Assembly (NCBI RefSeq): GCF_000518545.1
Contig: NZ_JADU01000017.1
Location: 1 to 64,000, forward strand
DNA: 64,000 bases
Source: Hallella seregens ATCC 51272
Lineage (GTDB): Bacteria > Bacteroidota > Bacteroidia > Bacteroidales > Bacteroidaceae
Reading direction: 5' to 3'
Shown: piece after piece, positions 39,001 to 46,908 of the stretch
How the letters are laid out: each line of letters begins with the position of its first letter
How positions within the stretch are numbered: position 1 is the first letter of the stretch
Translations under genes and position numbers: made by a program
Notes under the pieces: generated by a model
The model's input: only the letters and a program-made list of their open reading frames with translations
Database searches by the model: none
Told to the model about the DNA's origin: nothing

Positions 39001-39481
39001 CCTGAACACGATTGAGTTCGGAAGCTCTGACCTGTTGTGTGGCATAGGTCAGCGACTCTTCCTTACGGCGTATACCCATGGCCGTTACAACCACCTCGCT
39101 GATGGTGCTACTCTCCGGTTCGAGCTTAATGTTGATACTTTGTCCACTCCATGTCACCGTCTGTGATGCATAGCCGATGTACGTTATCTGGAGCTTCGCC
39201 CCACGGCTGACACCGCGCAGTTCGAATCGACCGTCAAGATCGGTTACGGTGCCCGTGCCTTTCTGGCCTTCTATCGTCACCGTGACCCCTATGAGCGGTT
39301 CACCATTCTCGTCGATCACGGTGCCATGTGCTACATTCTGCTGTGGTTGCTGCATCATTGGAACTACCGCCGGGGCAGCCGAAAAATTGGCGTAGGCGTA
39401 GAACATGGGCAACCCGGCAAAAAGGAGAACCATGGCAGTTCGGTTTCGCCTTTGCTTTCTGTCAGTTGAATAGTTGTTCAT
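36032..39481 (-). CDS. SusC/RagA-type TonB-dependent outer-membrane transporter
   Basis: A 1149-residue outer-membrane importer for glycans released at the surface. After the signal sequence comes a carboxypeptidase-regulatory-like domain (about 50-115: GTVIDENGEPLIGVTVTIEG), a TonB-box-like ISEVVVTAMGI, the plug (LANSLEGKVAGITI, LIVVDGVPM, INVLKGANAAALYG) and a 22-strand barrel ending FGFSLNMNF. There is no N-terminal STN signalling domain before the regulatory-like domain, so it is not an obvious sensor for an anti-sigma factor. It is followed by the SusD-like lipoprotein stub instead of a full SusD. The substrate is inferred to be N-glycan from its GH85 neighbours. Confidence 0.95.
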   Translation of the reverse strand: MNNYSTDRKQRRNRTAMVLLFAGLPMFYAYANFSAAPAVVPMMQQPQQNVAHGTVIDENGEPLIGVTVTIEGQKGTGTVTDLDGRFELRGVSRGAKLQITYIGYASQTVTWSGQSINIKLEPESSTISEVVVTAMGIRRKEESLTYATQQVRASELNRVQDPNLANSLEGKVAGITITPSAGGAGGASKIILRGNKSILGSSTPLIVVDGVPMTNSQHGQLSDGSFMAEGRTEGADALSMINPEDIESINVLKGANAAALYGSVAANGVLMITTKKGREGKMRIDFSSNITFDNPLTKPKIQNIYGANVLENDIAGQVSDYSWGPRLADRSSDKLTQRTPMDGDTFKYTVIGENGKPQTIRQYNDVHLRNYAADDIGDFFRTGVTANNSLALSGGTENMSSYFSYGNAHSNGMMRSNSYNRNTLSFRQMFKFFNRATINVSMNYISTKTKNRPGGGTNMNPIFDVYTMPRNIDMAYYRNNYRIENGRWNANNRSHFVERSNGSYRLNNADKVALTGPMMSWYTYSNNHNNPYWLMYQNEGVQREDRFFGNITGTLDIWDGLSFQARLGIDFDKYENEAKRYATTYIPSGIEPYGRYWWSYNKTTEYYTDYMLNYNKTFNDTWEVSATAGFVGHTIKGQNKSVDTGDATYVDPQNIYLSDLINWFSVSAGGAGKNTQSRSSDWNKGAVFTAQLGWKEKVYVDGSYRRDWYRSFKQFKDRGTPASYGYFGFGANAIVSSLVKMPEWWNYLKYRVSYSEVGNSIPNQVFGAVSINWREKTYTTNLWADFKDPRPEKTQSFETGFESMFLNDRLSVDFTYYNSTTSNLYMVGTNASGRSIPMNSAKIRNQGFEASVGYNWKIMRNMTWKTTVNFAYNKNKILRTAYSVDETTGKEKENIIATNVGQVRVLYAEGGSVGDMYISDIRRYEADGVDDKGNPVKAGWYQLDSQGGLQTETKSDKALKKYVGNMNAPWTLGWSNQFTWKELTLTFLINGRIGGKVLSFTEAFLDSYGLSQRTADARMYAEQNKIYATGYGDGKQLGVQLDDGSGRIVPIEAYYQSVGGNNPQDLQRYIYSGTNFRLRELTLGYTFRNLFGTNRNLSLSFIARNLFFIYKDAPVDPDVSLATGNGLGAFEMFNMPSARSFGFSLNMNF

Positions 39482-39601
39482 TTAGATTTGATTATAATAG
39501 GATATTAATAGTATAGTTCCCGTTTTCTCTGTCACCTTGGAGGATTAGAGAATATGTAACGAAAGATTCAGAATATCTGTTTACTATTTTCTTGTTTGTC
39601 A

Positions 39602-39699
39602 ATAGTTACAGCTAAACAGGAATACTTTGCAAAAGTCGTAATGCTTCTAAATTTATTTTCAGATAGTTACAACTGATTTTTTGCAAAGTTTTCCTGTTT
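39602..39699. repeat. Paired direct and inverted repeats between the second GH85 gene and SusC
   Basis: Inverted repeat: 39614-39634 and 39679-39699, 21 bases each with one mismatch (AAACAGGAATACTTTGCAAA against its partner), 44 bases apart. Direct repeat: ATAGTTACAGCT (39602-39613) and ATAGTTACAACT (39663-39674). On the minus strand the direct repeats read TGTAACTAT, about 60 bases apart, upstream of SusC. The hairpin begins 17 bases after the GH85 stop and may be its terminator; the TGTAACTAT copies could be ECF-type -35 elements or activator sites for SusC. Confidence 0.6.
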
Positions 39700-39715
39700 G
39701 ACTATAAAAAGACAA

Positions 39716-42700
39716 TTACTTCTTCACGACCTTAACGGTCTTGTGGACCTTTCCATCTTTAACTACCTGCACGAGATAGAGACCTTCTGGTGCAGTTACG
39801 GTGACGCTGATCACCTTTCCTGCCTGTGCATTGAACGAATTGGTCTGCATCACTGTCCCAGCTGCGTTAATGATGCTGACCGTGTAATGTCCTGCCTCAG
39901 CAAAACGGAAATTAACAGATTCCACAAACGGGTTGGGATAGATCGCTAAGTCAGACTCCTGAGACATAGCATTGATGGATGTGGGCACACTGACAATCAC
40001 TGCATCTTCAAGTGTCCGCTCATCAGATGCCCAGTCATTGGTTACGTTGAGTGTAGCACTGTAAGTGCCTGCAGCATTGTACTTAACCACAGCAGCCTTG
40101 TCATCCTCACTGGAGATTGTTGTCATAGGAGAAGAGAATGTTCTGGTAGCCTTTATCTCCATGGTTCCCTCTATACCTGGGTATCCCTGTGTGCTGTTAT
40201 CGGCTTCTTGCGTGACATATGCTGCATTGCCAGTAGCCTCACCGCCGGAACCCTGTGTCCGCACCATACGTGCCTTGTACTGCTCGCCACCATGTCCGTA
40301 GTTAGCAAAAGTGGAATCTGCAGTGTTATAGGTCTCAAAGGTGTAGTAAGCCTGAAGCCCCTCGGGCACTTCTTCAGCTTTGTAGCCCTGCATAGCTTGG
40401 AGTACCTCGGCTTCCGTGAGTGCCTTATTCCATACCTGCACCTCATCGACCCATCCGTTGAAGCCGGCTTTGTAAACACCGCCACCACCGATGAAAATGT
40501 TGGCAGTTGCTGACTTGTCAATACGAGCGTCAGAAGAGTTCTCGCGACGCGAATTGTTGCTGGATGCCTCTGCATAAGCCACTCGCTTGCCGTTGAAGAA
40601 AATAGCCTGCTGATTGCCTTTCTGCGTCACAGCGATGTGGTTCCATACACCAGGGTTAAGACTGTAGCCGGTCGACATCATCTCCTCCCATGGGGAGTCG
40701 TGGTGAAGCCATCCGAAAGTATTGAACGACACCTCGTTCTCTGTATGCTGCGAGCCATTATTGTCGCCACCGTACCAACCAGATCCAGCATCGGCAGTGC
40801 ATGCCGGACGAACCTGTACCCAAAGGTCACCCCAGTTGTTGTGCGGCCATCGGTCGGCGATAGTGTTCTTGCTGATGAGATTGGTGCCCTGCGAGTCATG
40901 AGCATACTTATTGGCTTTCACCCAGAGGGCATAGGTATAGGTTTTGCCCACTTGCATCTCGCCGGGTATCATGAGCATGTCCGGGTCGTTAATGGTAAGT
41001 GCACGCGACACTTTTCCCTCTCCTTTATCAATGGTATAGTTGTAGGTAACGTCCTTGCCGGTTTCTACTTCATGTTTATCAACGGCGAAGTCGATTATCT
41101 CAGGCACCTTACCCGTAGCCTTGGGCGAGATGACAACTTTTCCGCGAGTGATGATATTTGCACCACTTGATGGAGTGAGGATAAGATCATAAGTTCCTAC
41201 CTCGTCGATCTTTGTTGTGATCTTTGTTGTGTTCTCTGCTGTGTATACCACTGTGCCTGTCTGCGAGTTGACGAGCTGCCACTTTTGTGCAGGCTGAGCC
41301 ATCTCGTCCTCAAGACTCATGGTGAAAGATTGTCCTGGTTTGATGACTGGCATATCTATGACGACCTCCGTTGATGGTGTGTCGTAGGGCACCTGCTTAT
41401 AGGCCGTCCATGTCGTGTCTGACTTCTGCAGACCATCCGGCGATACTGCCACAACACCGAAGCGTGCGTTACGTCCCTCAAAACCACTCTTAAGTGGTGC
41501 GTCAACGACATAAGCTGCCCACGATGTTGTAGCCGTGAGAAGTTGCACTGGCCGATTCTCTTGCTGCATGAAGATTTCATAGTACCATGTGTCGACCTCG
41601 TCATTATAATACTTGGAGCCGTCACTCTCATCCTTAGCAGAATAACGCATCTTGAAGTCAACACTGCTGCCCTTGCCGCGGATGATCTCCACCTCGTTGA
41701 TCTCAGGAGCCACAGGGGCAAAGCTCTTCTGCGGATCACGGACGGCAATCTCTCCGACATACATCTTATAGTCTGCCGGTGCATCGGCTACAGTGATGCC
41801 AATCATAGAAATGACATCGTCTGCAGAGAGCCCGAGCTCGCCGAGAGTTGTGGTGAAAGTCTGCCATTGACCGTAGGTCTTAGCCTCAGGTATATCTATC
41901 TCCTTGTAATCGGTGAGCTTATCCTTTAGAGCTACAAAAAGCTTTGCATGCGTCTTGGTGTCGGAAGGCACCTTGTAGGTAACGGATATATTATATGTGG
42001 GCTGTGTAGTGAGCGCAGTCTTGAAGAGTTTTACGCGGGAAAGAGCCGTCTGTCCGCTGAGTTGCAGACATGAGCCGCCGAACCAAGAGTCGTTCCATGT
42101 GAGGTCGGCATTGACAAGGCCTCCATTCTTAGCACTCTCACTGCCGTCAACGATCCACCAACGCCATGTGGGCATGATGTCCTGAGTGGCGATGTTGTGC
42201 CATTTATGGTTGAATGCCACTTGTCCGTCATTACGGAACACCAAGCCGTTACCAAGATTGAAGCGTGAAACGAAAGGCACAGCTTGTATAGTCGACTTAG
42301 CAGAGAGGAAGCGCGACAGACCATGAAAGTTTTGTAGGCTGGCATTGCTCAGGTCACACATCATATTGATGCTCGGCGTATTGGCAGGATTGCGGTTTCC
42401 ACCTGAGAAAATAAGTTCCTGCTTGTCAAGGTAGGTCTTCTGTATGGCCACGTCCGAGGTACCGTTGTCAGTGGCACTCTGGTGTATGAGACTCTGTTTG
42501 TGGGCACCCCAGAATCCGATGGAAATCTTCGATGCGAGCAAATCGTTCCACCTGAGGTTGCGCAGTGCGCGCCCTTGAATATCGAAACCAGCATAATAGT
42601 CGTAGCTTGAGCGGCCAAGTTCCTCTGCTTTCTGTTCAGACCGCGTCAGTACACTTTTGTTCCAATTGTAATTGGCAAACATCATGTCAGTTACAACCTT

Positions 42701-43510
42701 TTTGCTACTTCCGAACATCAACGCATTGTTACTGTTGAGACCTTGGTCGAATTGAATTGAACCATAGTCGTTGGTACCGTCATACCAGTGCAGCTGGAAG
42801 TTCCAGCCAATCTCCTTGGCTTTGGTATGGCATTCTGCGAAGAAATTTCGGATATTTTCCATCGAGTTGGCATCGGAACTAAATTCGGAGTTGACCCCCA
42901 CACCGTCGATGCCGTAGTATTTGAGGAACTTGACAAACTTCTCTGTATTCTTGAAATTTCCGTCGTTGTCTTTCTCGCAAAGCATAGAGAAAACAGCACT
43001 ATAGGTGTTTGCCCCCGAACCCACTTCTACAAACTGGGCCCATGGTACGGACATCACGCATCCCACTTTCACTCCATTTTTGTGCGCCACATCGGCGAGA
43101 CCGGCGGTCACGCGGAGCCATGGCGCTGTCCAGTTGCCGTGAATGGTGACATACGACCAGTTGCTGAAATTATCACCCTCAAAACAGTAACGTGGGAGTG
43201 CTTTCCAAGTAACAGTAGGGTCGTCAAGGGGAACCCACAAACACAGGTTGCGATTCTCGTCGCCCTCGCCGTCAGCCTTGTAGTCAAGGGAGCCGGCTAT
43301 GCGCTCAAGCGGGCGCTGACGAGAGATAAAGAACTGCTCGTCAATTTTTGATACACCACCAAAAGTTTTCCCTGTTTTCCATGCATTAAAGTTACTCACA
43401 AGTTGGTCAAAATCCGAAGTTTGGATGTCAAGAGGATGTAGAGGAGTCCTCTGTGCCCATCCTACGGCACAAGCAAGCAGTGCCGATCCCAATAGATAAA
43501 ATTTTCTCAT
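39716..43510 (-). CDS. Endo-beta-N-acetylglucosaminidase, GH85, with LamG-like domain and T9SS tail
   Basis: A 1264-residue secreted enzyme cutting the N-glycan chitobiose core. Signal peptide to about 19 (AVGWAQ). GH85 barrel about 80-430: NLCLWVPLDDP, YGIDGVGVNSEFS with Asn207 and Glu209 as the N-x-E pair, WNFQLHWYDGTNDYG, ISIGFWGAHKQ. Then galactose-binding and Fn3-like domains, a PKD-like segment, a laminin G/concanavalin-like domain (near LNPGVWNHIAVTQKG and FNGWVDEVQVWNKAL) and a T9SS tail (YPNPFVESVNF, APEGLYLVQV, VKVVKK). It has its own -7 box at 43568-43561. It differs from the other GH85 in every accessory domain, so the two may prefer different N-glycan classes. Confidence 0.9.
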   Translation of the reverse strand: MRKFYLLGSALLACAVGWAQRTPLHPLDIQTSDFDQLVSNFNAWKTGKTFGGVSKIDEQFFISRQRPLERIAGSLDYKADGEGDENRNLCLWVPLDDPTVTWKALPRYCFEGDNFSNWSYVTIHGNWTAPWLRVTAGLADVAHKNGVKVGCVMSVPWAQFVEVGSGANTYSAVFSMLCEKDNDGNFKNTEKFVKFLKYYGIDGVGVNSEFSSDANSMENIRNFFAECHTKAKEIGWNFQLHWYDGTNDYGSIQFDQGLNSNNALMFGSSKKVVTDMMFANYNWNKSVLTRSEQKAEELGRSSYDYYAGFDIQGRALRNLRWNDLLASKISIGFWGAHKQSLIHQSATDNGTSDVAIQKTYLDKQELIFSGGNRNPANTPSINMMCDLSNASLQNFHGLSRFLSAKSTIQAVPFVSRFNLGNGLVFRNDGQVAFNHKWHNIATQDIMPTWRWWIVDGSESAKNGGLVNADLTWNDSWFGGSCLQLSGQTALSRVKLFKTALTTQPTYNISVTYKVPSDTKTHAKLFVALKDKLTDYKEIDIPEAKTYGQWQTFTTTLGELGLSADDVISMIGITVADAPADYKMYVGEIAVRDPQKSFAPVAPEINEVEIIRGKGSSVDFKMRYSAKDESDGSKYYNDEVDTWYYEIFMQQENRPVQLLTATTSWAAYVVDAPLKSGFEGRNARFGVVAVSPDGLQKSDTTWTAYKQVPYDTPSTEVVIDMPVIKPGQSFTMSLEDEMAQPAQKWQLVNSQTGTVVYTAENTTKITTKIDEVGTYDLILTPSSGANIITRGKVVISPKATGKVPEIIDFAVDKHEVETGKDVTYNYTIDKGEGKVSRALTINDPDMLMIPGEMQVGKTYTYALWVKANKYAHDSQGTNLISKNTIADRWPHNNWGDLWVQVRPACTADAGSGWYGGDNNGSQHTENEVSFNTFGWLHHDSPWEEMMSTGYSLNPGVWNHIAVTQKGNQQAIFFNGKRVAYAEASSNNSRRENSSDARIDKSATANIFIGGGGVYKAGFNGWVDEVQVWNKALTEAEVLQAMQGYKAEEVPEGLQAYYTFETYNTADSTFANYGHGGEQYKARMVRTQGSGGEATGNAAYVTQEADNSTQGYPGIEGTMEIKATRTFSSPMTTISSEDDKAAVVKYNAAGTYSATLNVTNDWASDERTLEDAVIVSVPTSINAMSQESDLAIYPNPFVESVNFRFAEAGHYTVSIINAAGTVMQTNSFNAQAGKVISVTVTAPEGLYLVQVVKDGKVHKTVKVVKK

Positions 43511-43560
43511 TTTTTAGGTTTAAATTAACAATGTTTTGAAAAGATTGCTGCTAACTCTTG

Positions 43561-43568
43561 CAAAGATA
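43561..43568 (-). promoter_or_regulatory. -7 promoter box of the second GH85 gene
   Basis: The minus strand reads TATCTTTG, an exact TAnnTTTG match, 51 bases before the ATG at 43510. A GTTT at about the right distance could serve as a weak -33 box. This suggests a housekeeping promoter rather than an ECF-dependent one for this gene. Confidence 0.5.
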
Positions 43569-43621
43569 GGCAAAAATTTTTGTAATAAACACGAATATTT
43601 AAAATTTTTCGGCTGTAGAGA

Positions 43622-43927
43622 TCAAAATTCTGGCCTTTTTTCAATGTTTGCGCGAACAACTAAAGAAAGGGATGAAGCCGGTTCAATAAATTGCAGTTTC
43701 TTCCAGGTGATCCGCAGCACATTTGCTGGGCAGCATACCGATTTTTTCTTGAACAGGTGTGAAAAATACTTCGGTGAGTTGAATTCCATATGTCCAGCCA
43801 GTACGCTGATGGCAATGCCGGGCTGGAAATCAAGGTTCTTCTTTACCTCGTTGAGGCGTATGCCGTTGATAAACCCCACGACGGCGTTTCCCCGCCACAC
43901 ACCTTTCATCTGCCGCCCACGGCTCAA
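43622..43927 (-). pseudogene. Remnant of an AraC-type or hybrid two-component regulator (HTH domain only)
   Basis: The minus-strand frame encodes FINGIRLNEVKKNLDF, then ISVLAGHMEFNSPKYFSHLF and KKKSVCCPANVL, which follows the AraC-family DNA-binding consensus (FINxIRLxxA, then GFNSPKYFSRxFKKxxGxSP) with several unfavourable changes such as VLAGHM in place of the usual IA helix. Nothing upstream encodes a sensor or the first half of a regulator; the frame before it closes quickly. AraC-type HTH ends are typical of the hybrid two-component systems that control Bacteroidota glycan loci. It is most simply a decayed regulator. Confidence 0.6.
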
Positions 43928-44439
43928 CGCGCCATCTTTTTACCCGTCTTCATCCAATGAATAACCCTTTGACGTATGGCGTGAACAGGTTATTCGCCTG
44001 GCGTTTAGACGTTTGCCATCGGGCGAAAAGGCGCGAAAGTCCGAACCACTACCCGAAAGGCAGACGTACACCAGTTATTTCAGCATCGACAATACACCAG
44101 TTCCGAATACAGGGGGAACACGTCATCAAGACAGTCGTGGCCCCAAGGCCTCCAATTATAAATAGGTACGCGCGAGCCACTGCCATCCAACAGACGGTTC
44201 ATGCGTCCCGGCCGGCAAGGAGAAAAGCCGTGTCGCCAATGCAAATATTTTCCTAAAAAGGCATGCCGTTCAGAATAAAACACTACCTTTGCATAACAAT
44301 ATCACCATCGTTCCTTGTTTAATACGCAACGGAATAGAACCGAAAAACCGACGCCACCTCCCTACCTACCACAAAACAGGACTGGCAATGCCGACAGTGC
44401 CCTACCCTTTCGGCCAGACAGAAATTACTCATTGTAGAT
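43928..44439. other. Non-coding stretch between regulator remnant and sigma factor gene
   Basis: No credible gene is seen. Short open frames on both strands lack recognisable motifs. The only clear signal is the -7 box TACCTTTG at 44284-44291. The stretch may contain further decayed parts of the lost regulator. Confidence 0.5.
44284..44291 (+). promoter_or_regulatory. -7 promoter box of the ECF sigma gene
   Basis: TACCTTTG, an exact TAnnTTTG match, 148 bases before the sigma factor ATG. No -33 TTTG is seen at 19-21 bases. A leader of about 140 bases is implied. Confidence 0.45.
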
Positions 44440-44973
44440 ATGGAAACTATAACCGAAGACCATTTCAGACAAATATTCCGGAATCAGTATTCCGCCCTGC
44501 TCAACTATGCCCTGACCCTTTTTGCCGACGAGGAGGTGAAAGACATTGTGCAGGAGGCGTTCGTTGAACTATGGAAACGGCGGGACACCCTGAACGACGA
44601 CGACCATATCAAAGCTTTCCTGTACAAGACCGTTTACACGCGCACGCTCAATATGGTGAGGCACCGGCATATCGTGCAGGGATATTCAGAGCAGAAAAAA
44701 CAGATTGAGAACCGAAGAATGAAATACTACCAGCCCGATCAGAGCGACGTGATGCGCCACATTGAGAGCCGGGAATTAGGACGGCAGATAGACACTGCCA
44801 TTGACGAACTGCCCGAAAAATGTCGCATGGCTTTCACGCTGAGCTATCTGCATGGCATGAAGAACAAGGAAATCAGTGGTGTAATGAAAATATCTGTTCG
44901 CACGGTAGATACGCACATTTTCAAGGCTTTGCGCTACCTGCGGGGGCGCCTGGGATTTCTTGCACGTGAATAA
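44440..44973 (+). CDS. ECF-family RNA polymerase sigma factor
   Basis: A 177-residue two-domain sigma factor. Region 2 carries DIVQEAFVELWKRR, the core-binding helix; region 4 carries ELPEKCRMAF and the helix-turn-helix KEISGVMKISVRTVDTHI. It belongs to the Bacteroidota group that pairs with FecR-like anti-sigma factors and often controls host-glycan uptake loci. The FecR gene follows 101 bases downstream in the same direction. Its likely targets are SusC and perhaps the adjacent enzyme operon. It is divergent from the GH85/SusC block. Confidence 0.93.
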   Translation: METITEDHFRQIFRNQYSALLNYALTLFADEEVKDIVQEAFVELWKRRDTLNDDDHIKAFLYKTVYTRTLNMVRHRHIVQGYSEQKKQIENRRMKYYQPDQSDVMRHIESRELGRQIDTAIDELPEKCRMAFTLSYLHGMKNKEISGVMKISVRTVDTHIFKALRYLRGRLGFLARE

Positions 44974-45074
44974 TATATAAGAAAGGAGTACGTTGTTTTT
45001 CATTTCCGTTTGTTATTAGTATGATTTTTGTAAGAATCATCACGATTTCGACAGAAATTGCAACAAGGTAAACA

Positions 45075-45872
45075 ATGTCAATAGCCAATTTTAAGATCAT
45101 AAAAGATTATATTTTGGGTAAAAGCTCACCTAAGAATACATCACTCCTTCTCGATTGGCTGAACCAGTCGGAAGCCAACGAAGAGATGTTGTTCCAGGCA
45201 GAGCGAATGTATCATGAGGGGAGGGGTGATTATCGTCCCTCTGCCATGGAGATGGCACAGGCGGAGGCCGACGTCATGGACAGAATCATGCAACATGAAG
45301 ACCGGTACCGGGTAAGGATACGCCGGCTGGTCTTCTTGCGCCATACGGCCGTAGGACTGGTGATAGTGGCGAGTGGTTCCATCGCCCTTTGGGCGGGGCT
45401 GCACATGGGCGCGGACGACATGGTCTGCATCACGGCCCAAAACAAGAAAGAACTGACGCTGCCCGACGGAAGCCGGGTATGGCTCAACAAGAATGCCACC
45501 ATCAGCTATCCGAAAGACTTCGAGGGCGACACGCGCGAGGTAAAACTAGCAGGCGAGGCCTTGTTCCGAGTGGTGAGAAATCCGGCCAAGCCATTCATCG
45601 TGTCGAGTGGAAACGTCTCTGCCAAGGTGCTGGGCACTGTGTTCGACTTCAAGACCCAGTGCAAGGGGAACACCGAAGAGGTGACCTTGCTGGAGGGGCG
45701 GCTGGAAGTAGCCGAGAAAGCCGGCAGAAACAAGGTGACCATTCGCCCCAATCAGAAAATCATCGTCGACAAGAACACCCACACCATGGAGGTGAGAGAG
45801 GTGCATGCACCGACAGGAGCCATGTGGCATGACAAGAAACATACCATCGGACGGGCAACAAAATCGTGCTGA
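45075..45872 (+). CDS. FecR-family anti-sigma factor, C-terminally truncated
   Basis: A 265-residue single-pass membrane protein. The N-terminal cytoplasmic part (about 1-85) would hold the sigma factor; the membrane segment is near AVGLVIVASGSIALWAGL; the periplasmic FecR domain follows (LTLPDGSRVWLNKNATISYP, VLGTVFDFKTQCKG, VTLLEGRLEV). Full-length relatives are about 60-100 residues longer and end in a DUF4974 domain that receives the signal from a transporter. Here the protein stops at TIGRATKSC just where that domain should start, and no frame in 45873-46082 restores it. The signal input is therefore probably lost or changed. Confidence 0.88.
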   Translation: MSIANFKIIKDYILGKSSPKNTSLLLDWLNQSEANEEMLFQAERMYHEGRGDYRPSAMEMAQAEADVMDRIMQHEDRYRVRIRRLVFLRHTAVGLVIVASGSIALWAGLHMGADDMVCITAQNKKELTLPDGSRVWLNKNATISYPKDFEGDTREVKLAGEALFRVVRNPAKPFIVSSGNVSAKVLGTVFDFKTQCKGNTEEVTLLEGRLEVAEKAGRNKVTIRPNQKIIVDKNTHTMEVREVHAPTGAMWHDKKHTIGRATKSC

Positions 45873-46082
45873 CCCGGAAAGCTGCGGCAAGCACCGCCAC
45901 CTCCCCGGTGCCCCCTCCACAGGGAGGACGACCGGCAGAAACCGCCTTGGAGGGCTGCGGTATGGAGCGGAACCTGCGGGATTGCAAGATATGCCCACCC
46001 TTTTGCATCCCCAAGGCCGTTATCCGTATGACCGGCCTTGAAGTCAGGCTACACCACTTTCATCTTTAACATAAAAACCAAT
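45873..46082 (+). other. Gap between truncated FecR and nagB
   Basis: GC-rich 210 bases with no gene recognised and no match to the missing DUF4974 domain in any frame. No -7 box is evident, so nagB may be read through from the sigma/FecR transcript or from a promoter I cannot see. Confidence 0.4.
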
Positions 46083-46871
46083 ATGCGACTAATTATTAGA
46101 AAAGACTATGAAGACCTCTCGAAATGGGCGGCAGACTATGTTGTAAAAAGCATCAATGACTTTCAGCCCACAGCTGAACGGCATTTCGTTCTGGGCCTCC
46201 CAACGGGCTCGTCGCCCAAAGGCATGTATGCTCATATCGTGAAAGCCGTGAAAGAAAAACGCGTGTCGTTCAGATTTGTGGAGACTTTCAATATGGACGA
46301 GTACGTAGGGCTGCCCGAAAACCATCCCCAGAGTTATCATACGTTTATGCGCGAAAACCTCTTCGCACACATAGACTGTCCCGAGAAAAACATCCACATT
46401 TTGAACGGCAATGCCGAGGACATAGAGGAAGAATGCCGGCATTACGAGGAAATGATTCGTGCAGCCGGAGGCATCCGCCTCTTTGTAGGAGGCATCGGGC
46501 CCGACGGGCACATCGCTTTCAACGAGCCTTTCTCCTCGCTCACCTCGCTCACCCGCATCAAGTCGCTCACCGAGGATACCCGCATTGCCAACTCCCGCTT
46601 CTTCGACAACGACCCGACTCAGGTGCCCGAACGGGCGCTCACCGTGGGCGTGGGCACCGTGATGGCGGCCGATGAGGTGCTCGTTCTGGTCAACGGTCAT
46701 GGCAAGGCGCGTGCGTTGCAGGCCGCCGTCGAGGGGCCCGTCACCCAAGCGTGGACCATCAGCGCGCTGCAGATGCACCCCCACAGCATCATCGTGAGCG
46801 ACGAAGCAGCCACCGACGAACTGAAAGTGGCAACCTACAGATACTTCAAGGACATCGAGCGAAATGCTTGA
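46083..46871 (+). CDS. nagB: Glucosamine-6-phosphate deaminase
   Basis: Converts GlcN-6-P to fructose-6-P and ammonia, the last step of amino-sugar breakdown. The 262-residue protein has all the expected active-site residues: [10 protein letters not shown] (general-base Asp), [18 protein letters not shown] (Asp, His and Glu) and [18 protein letters not shown]. The ATG at 46083 is preferred to one 45 bases earlier because [15 protein letters not shown] is the normal NagB start. It begins a tight operon of glycan enzymes reaching 55655 and would use GlcNAc released from N-glycan cores and sialic acid. Confidence 0.96.
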   Translation: MRLIIRKDYEDLSKWAADYVVKSINDFQPTAERHFVLGLPTGSSPKGMYAHIVKAVKEKRVSFRFVETFNMDEYVGLPENHPQSYHTFMRENLFAHIDCPEKNIHILNGNAEDIEEECRHYEEMIRAAGGIRLFVGGIGPDGHIAFNEPFSSLTSLTRIKSLTEDTRIANSRFFDNDPTQVPERALTVGVGTVMAADEVLVLVNGHGKARALQAAVEGPVTQAWTISALQMHPHSIIVSDEAATDELKVATYRYFKDIERNA

Positions 46872-46908
46872 TTTCACATTTTAACACCCCAATAATCATC
46901 TAAAAACT

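Noticed and set aside
36032..39481. SusC as a sigma-regulating transducer
   Set aside because: No STN domain is present before the carboxypeptidase-regulatory-like domain.
44080..44283. A 67-codon minus-strand frame upstream of the sigma gene
   Set aside because: No motif, no match to a regulator sensor domain, and no signal sequence.
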